Shown: piece after piece, positions 6,836-12,093 of the stretch
Numbering within the stretch: position 1 is the first letter of the stretch
How the letters are laid out: the number at the start of each line of letters is the position of its first letter
NCBI GenBank assembly: GCA_910592205.1
Contig: CAJVPJ010001122.1
Span: 1 to 12,093 of the forward strand
Direction of reading: 5' to 3'
DNA from: Paraglomus occultum
Taxonomy: Eukaryota > Glomeromycota > Glomeromycetes > Paraglomerales > Paraglomeraceae
DNA: 12,093 bases
Translations under genes and position numbers: made by a program
The notes under the pieces: generated by a model
The model's database searches: none
What the model was told of the DNA's origin: nothing
The model's input: the letters and a program-made list of their open reading frames with translations, nothing else

Positions 6836-8017
6836 TATAACACTGATTTACTTTTATGGTAATCGATCGGATCCATCTCCGATTACTGGCTTGTGCTATT
6901 TTGTAAACCTTTAAAAATTTTGCTAAAAATGCGTTTGTCATGCTATTCAATATTTTATTGTAATTGGCTGAGATTGTGTTGTAACATTTGAAGTAGTTTA
7001 TTAATGTGTACAAAGAAAAGTTTTGACACAACTCCTTACAATGCACGTTTTTAAGTTTATAAAGATTTAAATGAACCCATATTAATGCTATGGTCATGTG
7101 GCGACTATCTTTGTTAAATGCTATGATGACATTGGTTAACTTTCATTGTGCCAAGCTTCATAAATGTATCTTCATTTGGTTAGCGATATGCATGAAATGC
7201 AAATACCAAAGCCTCTTTCTTTTGTTTCATATTGAATAAGGAATAAGCTATTCGATTATTATTTGATCTTATTTAGTTTATTCTATGTATTTAATAGAGA
7301 CAAACGTAGTAGTACCTATTTAAATATTACTGATTATTTTAATAGATAACAGTCATGTTGTTGGTTAGCGATATGCTTTGACAGTGTTTATCGATTATGT
7401 TGTCAATAAATATAATATTATTTTACTGAGAACATATAACTAATTAAACAATCGGTTGAGACTAAAACAATTGGTAACAAACGTATTGACGAAATTATTT
7501 ATACAAAACGTTACTGATATCTGAGGCAAAAGTAATCTAAAGTCGAACGGTATGGGATTTCAACCGTACAAAATGTTGATAAATCGAAGGTCCACAAGTT
7601 TAATTACTTGTCCTCAGCTCTAGTTTAATTATACAAAAGAATTAGACGTAAAATTCGAAAAACGCTTATTTTGTTGGTAGTTATTTCTCCGAAAACTTTT
7701 TACCAGATAGTATATTAAAACTTTGGAGAATCAAAACACTGTTTTAGGTTAATTATTTTATACAATGTTGCAATGCATTTTACTCAGTGTCTTTTACTTT
7801 ATATAATGTAATATAATTGGTTATGGGGTGTCGGTGAACATTTGTTGCGACAACTAGCTACAGATAGGCATGCAGAATACACAAAAGTGTTCTCTTCTCG
7901 CTGCAAATTGCCTCTACAAATCTTTTTGAATGTTATCACTGTGAGCTCAGAAATTAACTTTTTAACTCATGGCTTAATTGTATTTGTCTACAACAGCTTT
8001 TACCTTAAATAAGTGTC
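6836..8017 (+). other. Gene-free interval between P3 and P4
   Basis: No coding frame is supported. The interval is a diverged copy of the P4-P5 interval: ATTGGCTGAGAT (about 6963 and 9506), ATTGGTTAACTTT (about 7131 and 9648), TTGGTTAGCG blocks, and AAACGTAGTAGT/AAACGTGGTCAT (about 7302 and 9804) occur in the same order. TTGGTTAGCGATATGC occurs twice, at 7176-7191 and 7361-7376. No RNA gene or mobile element was recognised. Confidence 0.5.
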
Positions 8018-8266
8018 TTTACAAATTTACTAATTGCTATTACGCATACTAAAATATATCTGAGAAAAAAAATAGTTACTTTGGCCAAAATAAAAACAAT
8101 TGGGTAAAAAAAGGAAATATTTTTAACCGTGTCAATTTCTGATAATCTCGTCTCACAAAGAGATTTAGTTTTATCGGAGATCTGTCCGAAAAAAAGGTGA
8201 TAAAAAAGGAAGCAAGTTTACCCGTGTAACTTGTTTAATACGGAGTACAACTTTATTGTTCGCAAA
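8018..8266 (+). promoter_or_regulatory. Upstream module of P4 (class II, expanded)
   Basis: TTTACAAATTTACT (8018-8031) starts the module; 8118-8150 matches 5625-5659 before P3. CCCGTGTAACTTG near 8221 and GTACAACTTTATTGTTCGC near 8245 match the P5 copy (10659 and 10688). It is about 130 nt longer than the P3 and P5 versions owing to A-rich insertions and a small TCGGA...TCCGA hairpin near 8174-8189. Confidence 0.5.
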
Positions 8267-8290
8267 CTTTGAGCGCAGTATAGTATAAAA
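8267..8290 (+). promoter_or_regulatory. TATA-type core promoter of P4
   Basis: CTTTGAGCGCAGTATAGTAT followed by AAAA is the shared element with a duplicated AGTAT. It is 205 nt before the ATG, much farther than in P1-P3. A second TATA-like string, AGTATATAATAAA near 8358-8370, lies closer (about 125 nt) and may be the working one. Confidence 0.6.
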
Positions 8291-8331
8291 TATAAAAATT
8301 TCTTTCTTATTCTTATTCCAATTCTTTTGTC

Positions 8332-8350
8332 GGGGGGGGTTTTTTTTTTT
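8332..8350 (+). repeat. G8-T11 homopolymer block
   Basis: Eight G followed by eleven T between the two TATA-like strings of P4. P2 has a shorter G6 run (3251-3256) in its upstream DNA. The block is prone to length change and sequencing error; no role can be read from it. Confidence 0.6.
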
Positions 8351-8398
8351 GCATAATAGTATATAATAAACCCAGCTTTTTCATTGTAAAAAAAAAAC

Positions 8399-8462
8399 CA
8401 ACACAACAACAACAACAACAACTACTACTACTACTACTACTATTACTACACAACTACAACAA
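8399..8462 (+). repeat. (CAA)n-(CTA)n microsatellite in the P4 leader
   Basis: About six CAA units (8404-8421) run into seven CTA units (8422-8442) and an imperfect tail. In P3 the equivalent DNA reads TCATCGTAAAAAAAAAACAA directly into CCATTATTT; in P4 TCATTGTAAAAAAAAAACCA is separated from CCATTATTT (8467) by this repeat. It therefore grew inside the shared 5' leader and lengthens the expected 5' UTR. Confidence 0.75.
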
Positions 8463-8495
8463 ACAGCCATTATTTCATCTCTTTCCTCTGTCGAT

Positions 8496-9068
8496 ATGGC
8501 ATACAACCATACTTCTAATCTACAAAACACGACTGATGGTAACAACCCGATAATATACGCTGTTGGTCCCGATGGCAAACCAAACATTCCGGGAGTGGGA
8601 ACCACCATGATGACTTTTAATAACCCTCCAACCACGGTTGTTACCAATGCGTCTCCACAATCAGAGCCTGGATGTTGCTCCAGGGAGTTTGCGTTTGCAA
8701 TTCTTTCAGTATTACTTGCTATAGCTGGCGGCGTAATGTGGGGAGTGTCAGGTTCAACACTCGACTCTTGTGGCCAAAATTGTGTAAACAACTACAACTA
8801 CAACTACTACTCCTCTTCGAGCCAAGAATTAGACTGCCTTAATAGCTGTAAAAGCACAGCTGATACGCTCAAAGGTTGCGGCATTGCTTTATTGGCTATT
8901 GGCCTGCTCTTGTTAACGATAGTTGGATTTTGCTTGCATAACAAAGCCCAGCGTCAGCAACACGAAATGCAAACGCAAATGCAATTATACCTGCAGCAAC
9001 AACAACAGCAGCAGCAAATGCAAATGCAAATAAATCAACAGCAAGTGCTCCAAACCCAGCAAGTATAA
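8496..9068 (+). CDS. P4: two-TM twin-CX3C protein with long Tyr/Asn/Ser loop
   Basis: The protein has 190 residues, MAYNHTSNLQNTTDGNNP start, YAVGPDGKPN at 21-30, FNNPP at 41-45, Cys-Cys at 60-61, TM1 about 65-84 (LLAIAGGVMWGV), C92-X3-C96, a 17-residue spacer rich in Tyr, Asn and Ser (NYNYNYYSSSS), C114-X3-C118, and TM2 about 127-147. It has extra cysteines 128 and 146 in TM2. The tail has a run of eight Gln (8994-9017, mixed CAA/CAG), then alternating Met-Gln. About ten residues of the N-terminal region present in P3 are missing (INPFPNNTT equivalent). The intact frame and shared promoter elements argue for an active gene. The function is unknown. Confidence 0.88.
   Translation: MAYNHTSNLQNTTDGNNPIIYAVGPDGKPNIPGVGTTMMTFNNPPTTVVTNASPQSEPGCCSREFAFAILSVLLAIAGGVMWGVSGSTLDSCGQNCVNNYNYNYYSSSSQELDCLNSCKSTADTLKGCGIALLAIGLLLLTIVGFCLHNKAQRQQHEMQTQMQLYLQQQQQQQQMQMQINQQQVLQTQQV
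8994..9017 (+). repeat. Poly-Gln coding tract in P4 (8 codons)
   Basis: Eight glutamine codons, CAG and CAA interspersed, followed by ATGCAA hexamer repeats that encode Met-Gln. Interrupted codons suggest selection or age keeping the glutamine run without pure-repeat expansion, in contrast to the pure CAG run in P5. Confidence 0.8.
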
Positions 9069-9187
9069 ATTTTTGGTAGTGTCATAGGAATTTTTTTTTT
9101 GTTTATAAATAGTGTAAGGAGTCCATTGAGACAATTTTTTACAGTTTAATTTTTTTACTTTTCTACATGTAACATCAATTGTAAACA

Positions 9188-9193
9188 AATAAA
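9188..9193 (+). terminator. Polyadenylation signal candidate for P4
   Basis: AATAAA about 120 nt after the P4 stop, preceded by T-rich DNA (9090-9160). Confidence 0.45.
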
Positions 9194-9199
9194 ATAACC

Positions 9200-10590
9200 G
9201 TTTATTATACAATATCCAAAGTTACTGCGTCTAACTTAAGTCTTACATATCATTAAAGCTGATAACAAATTCGAAGGCTTTTTCTCACTGAATAGTGTCT
9301 TAATGTTATATAGTCGATAACATTATTGAATAAAATATAAATATGTTATGATAAATTTCTTGCATTAGTTGAGAGACCAGAATGATTATGTTTACAGCCA
9401 ATTATTGGCTTTGCTTATTATTTTGCCAACTCTTAAAATTATCTCAATGTCGATTATCACAATAAAAAAGAATGGATACTTATTTGGCAAGTAACTCTTT
9501 TGTATTGGCTGAGATAACATTGCATTACCTAGCAACGTTCTATTGTATTTGAAAAACTAGTTTATATACAGATTCTATCAATTAGATAAACCATATTCTT
9601 TTGAACGCTATCTTTTCTCTGTCGAACTACGTGTTTTATTTATAACTATTGGTTAACTTTTACATAGATAAGCCATTGATATAACTTATTTGGTTAGCGT
9701 TATGCACGAAAAATGGTACACCAATGCCTGCTTTTTGTTCCGTATTTAATAAGTAAATAAGTTATTCGATTTAGTTTGTTTTATTCTATGCGATTAATAA
9801 AACCAAACGTGGTCATGTTATTGGTATTACAAACATCAGCCGTGACAATATATATTATCGTTTGTGATTGATTTACTGATAAAATCACTCTTATGAAACA
9901 TGTGCCGATTAACTTTTGATGCAACTATTTGACGACAGTAAACTATATTGGCCGCTTGGCTAGGTGTAGAGAATCGAGAACGCAATAAATTGTGTTTTAG
10001 TGTTTCATATTACAAAATAAAAATTACATTGTTAATGTTTGATAAGAAAAGCTAACAGTTCTCTGTGATAGTAAATACGGGTAAATTGTAAACTGAAGGC
10101 CGTGGTTCAAGCTGTACAAAAAATGAGCGACACATGTGACAAATAACTATTGTTGGCAATACGATAATGAAGCTAATATTTTAAAAGCAATGTTATTTTT
10201 AAAAATAAAAATATTAGGTCAATCGCTTTCATATTTTCACACCTTACTATATTATTTGTGATTACGTAGATACGAATAAATGTTTTGATACGTTGTGAAT
10301 AAAGCATTGTTAGAAGTAATGCAATCAAGAAAGCTTTCATATTACAGCCTGGCAAGAGAAATGTTAACCAGAAAGGAAATTGTTATAGTAATTCACGTAC
10401 AAAACTGAAAAGGTTGGTTGTTGTAACAATCAGTTATGAAAGTTATTCGAAATTACATTCAAGAAAATTATACAGCAGGGTATTTTTTGTTTGAACACAG
10501 CGTGCAAGCTACCTAACAAGTTGACTACTTCAACATGTTGTTTGATAAGTACGTTGTGCTTACTGTAGCTCTTTTAAATTTAATGTCAAC
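9200..10590 (+). other. Gene-free interval between P4 and P5
   Basis: No coding frame is supported. Blocks align in order with the P3-P4 interval and with 4850-5340 before P3 (27-nt near-identical segment at 9672-9698; GCCGCTTGG near 9950). CTTTTCTCTGTCG at 9612-9624 repeats the array leader block without a following array gene. GTGGTTCAAGCTGTACAAAA near 10102 pairs with GATTTCAACCGTACAAAATG near 7555. No tRNA, rRNA or mobile element was recognised. Confidence 0.5.
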
Positions 10591-10720
10591 TTTACAAATT
10601 TACTGCTCGCACATCAGTGTAGCATATAATAGACCACTTTAGGTGAGATAATTATAGCCGTGTAACTTCGGGTTCTGTTACACGCATGTACAACCTTATT
10701 GTCGGCAAACTTTAGGCTAC
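10591..10720 (+). promoter_or_regulatory. Upstream module of P5 (class II, no TATA)
   Basis: AATGTCAACTTTACAAATTT (block core 10591-10604) matches P3 and P4. GCCGTGTAACTT (10658) and GTACAACCTTATTGTCGGC followed by AAACTTTAGGC match P4 and P3, but the sequence then reads TACCTGATTGTAATTTTT where the others have AGTATAAA. P5 therefore keeps the upstream module but has lost or never had the shared TATA box. Confidence 0.55.
10659..10684 (+). promoter_or_regulatory. 8-bp perfect inverted repeat upstream of P5
   Basis: CGTGTAAC (10659-10666) and GTTACACG (10677-10684) are exact reverse complements with a 10-nt spacer. The left arm is shared with P4 (CCGTGTAACTTG near 8222); the right arm is clear only in P5. 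It could bind a dimeric factor. Confidence 0.45.
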
Positions 10721-10822
10721 CTGATTGTAATTTTTTCTTGCCGAATCATGCGCATGACAACTTAACCGTTTTTACGCCCCATAAAAAAATGCCCATTACT
10801 CTTTTCTCTCTCAATTGCCGAT

Positions 10823-11452
10823 ATGGCATACTACAACTCTCAAAACTTGACTGGCGGTAGTAACACTCCTGTTAGTTTACCCTCAGGAAACCCTACCCAG
10901 TATTCCAGCAAGCTTACGACTAATCAGGCTTACAACACGCAAACAATGTACGCTGTCGGTCCAGATGGTAGGCCAAACCCAACTAATCCGGCCGCAGTAT
11001 ACACGGTCTCTGATAACGGTACTCCGCGGATGGGAGGAGTTCCTGTGATGATTTTCAATAATCCTCCACCCATGATAGCTACCAGTACGCCTGGATATTG
11101 CACCAACGAGCTTTTCTTTGCGATATTTGCATTAATACTCGCCATAGCGGGCGGCGCAATGTGGGGTGCGTCCAAGTCAACGTTTGACGGTTGTCTCAAT
11201 AATTGTCCATATTCAAGCTACTCGGATTATTACAACACCTGTGCTGTTAATTGTAGAAATTCATATTATGCGCTCAAATATAGTGGCATTGCTTTATTGG
11301 TTATTGGAGGGATCATATTGGTGGGAGTTGCATTTGTTGCGAATGGTAAGACTCAGCGGCAGCAACATCAATTACAAATGCAATTGTATCAGCAGCAGCA
11401 GCAGCAGCAGATGCAGATGCAGATGCAAATGAATCAACGGCAAATGCTGTAG
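10823..11452 (+). CDS. P5: two-TM twin-CX3C protein, longest array member
   Basis: The protein has 209 residues. MAYYNSQNLTGGSNTP start; an N-terminal extension of about 13 residues (around 23-41, Thr/Gln/Tyr-rich) precedes YAVGPDGRPN (43-52). FNNPPP is at 78-83, and a single juxtamembrane Cys93 (GYCTNELF) replaces Cys-Cys. TM1 is about 97-116 (LILAIAGGAMWGA). The loop has C124-X3-C128, an 11-residue spacer (Tyr/Ser-rich) and C140-X3-C144. TM2 is about 154-173. The tail is NGKTQRQQHQLQMQLYQQ, then seven Gln and repeated Met-Gln. The frame is intact; the upstream class II module is present but without the TATA box, so it may be expressed differently. It is the most diverged member at the N-terminus. 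The function is unknown. Confidence 0.88.
   Translation: MAYYNSQNLTGGSNTPVSLPSGNPTQYSSKLTTNQAYNTQTMYAVGPDGRPNPTNPAAVYTVSDNGTPRMGGVPVMIFNNPPPMIATSTPGYCTNELFFAIFALILAIAGGAMWGASKSTFDGCLNNCPYSSYSDYYNTCAVNCRNSYYALKYSGIALLVIGGIILVGVAFVANGKTQRQQHQLQMQLYQQQQQQQMQMQMQMNQRQML
11390..11428 (+). repeat. Pure (CAG)7 plus (ATGCAR)3 coding repeat in P5
   Basis: Seven uninterrupted CAG codons (11390-11410), then ATGCAG, ATGCAG, ATGCAA (11411-11428). All units are multiples of three, so unit gain or loss changes tail length without breaking the frame. Confidence 0.85.
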
Positions 11453-11635
11453 GCACAAGGATAGAGTTGGTGGCAATGCGGTTTATTTATTTACGTGATA
11501 AGATGATAGTTGAAACAGTTTTTCTAAACTTTCTACCGTTTGGGATAGACGGAAGTATCACAACAGTAAATTTACGTGATTTGTATAATTGTTTCTATTA
11601 CAACATTATTATATAGCATGTATAGTTTATCAAAC

Positions 11636-11641
11636 AATAAA
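11636..11641 (+). terminator. Polyadenylation signal candidate for P5
   Basis: AATAAA about 184 nt after the P5 stop, within ATCAAACAATAAAGAAATTT. Confidence 0.45.
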
Positions 11642-11898
11642 GAAATTTTTCTGCGAGAGCTTGTGCTGTTTTAAATTTACTAGTCAATTTGTCGGGAAAG
11701 GTGCACTGCTAAGAGCACAAGCAGCTGTATTACATGTGTCATGCGTAAAAGTTTAGTCACATATTTTCGGTAATACCACATAAAATGTGTTGCCGTAATT
11801 CAATGAAACATATGTAAAGTCTACGCTCACATATTTTGCTTACTGCTTTTACTGTCAAAAAAACGCTGATTTGCATCCAACAAATTTTTACAATTTGC

Positions 11899-12093
11899 TC
11901 ATTTTACATGACGTTTATACCATACAATAGTGTATGGCACTAAATTATGAGAGCTACAAAAGGTACAATTTACGTACTTTATTTCATAAAACAAAAGTCT
12001 ATTAACGAATTGATGACGATTTGTCCTGCCATCAGTATCTTGTCCAATATAGCTTAAAAAACGCGGTCGGTCACGTATGCCAATTCCAAGTAC
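11899..12093 (-). other. Possible 3' end of a minus-strand coding region (edge)
   Basis: Reading in from the window edge, 64 codons are open to a TGA at 11899-11901. The first part (GIGIRDRPRFLSYIGQDTDG, then RTNRHQFVNR) has a protein-like composition; the rest is less convincing. No start, splice site or family is recognised, and a run of this length can occur by chance. Confidence 0.2.

Larger units (their letters stand above)
11453..12093. other. Right-hand interval without a clear gene
   Basis: AT-rich. Holds the P5 3' flank, two direct TCACATATTTT copies 70 nt apart (11757-11767 and 11827-11837) and repeated TTTACGTGAT (near 11490 and 11571). I see no array module after about 11690, so the array may end here. 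The only open frame of note enters from the right edge on the minus strand (11899-12093). Confidence 0.45.

Noticed and set aside
10098-10116. GGTTCAAGC resembling a tRNA T-arm
   Set aside because: No acceptor, D or anticodon stems fold around it, and the region matches a non-coding block near 7555.
1690-11650. Transposable element as the source of the repeated DNA
   Set aside because: No transposase or reverse transcriptase frame, terminal repeats or target duplications were seen. The repeats follow the gene units in order, which fits tandem duplication better.
11699-11720. GTGC...GCAC hairpin, considered as a tRNA or small RNA
   Set aside because: Only a four-base stem can be paired; no cloverleaf or promoter boxes are visible.

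Overview
The window looks like nuclear DNA of an arbuscular mycorrhizal fungus (Glomeromycotina) or a close relative. The evidence is AT-rich intergenic DNA, short phase-0 GT-AG introns, TATA and AATAAA signals, and, at the left edge, a broken gene of the zinc-ribbon/tyrosine-kinase-like type that is greatly expanded in those fungi. The lineage is inferred from recalled family style, not from a search. There is no bacterial operon structure, tRNA, rRNA or CRISPR array.

Left part (about 1-1676, minus strand): a degraded kinase gene that runs off the left edge. Its exons still read clearly as zinc-ribbon segments, a partial first kinase-like lobe and the N-lobe of a second kinase domain with an intact glycine loop and catalytic lysine. 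At least two frame breaks, a third probable break and one in-frame stop make it a probable pseudogene. Its 5' end stops abruptly next to a stretch (about 1693-1775) that matches the 3' flank of the plus-strand array, so an array member seems to be missing at this junction.

Main part (about 1690-11650, plus strand): a tandem array of five intronless paralogues (here P1-P5, at 2277, 3613, 5829, 8496 and 10823). I do not recognise this family. Each protein has a Pro/Asn-rich N-terminus with a GPDGKPN-like motif, juxtamembrane cysteine(s), TM1 with a fixed AIAGG(V/A)MW core, a short loop with two CX3C motifs, TM2, and a Gln/Met-rich tail. P2 has lost the whole loop and contains no cysteine. The loop spacer, N-terminus and Q-tail vary, while TM1 and the cysteine pattern are kept.

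The paralogues also share non-coding modules: a TATA element (CTTTGAGCATAGTATAAA type) in P1-P4, a pyrimidine-rich leader block (CCATTAttT...CTCTGTCG) ending 2-10 nt before the ATG, and two classes of upstream DNA (one for P1/P2, one for P3-P5). Orphan copies of these modules without a gene occur at about 4319-4660 and 6654-6835. Together they suggest a birth-and-death gene cluster of which five genes survive. The gene-free stretches between P3, P4 and P5 are diverged copies of each other.

Right edge (11453-12093): no clear gene. A 64-codon open frame enters from the edge on the minus strand but has only weak support.
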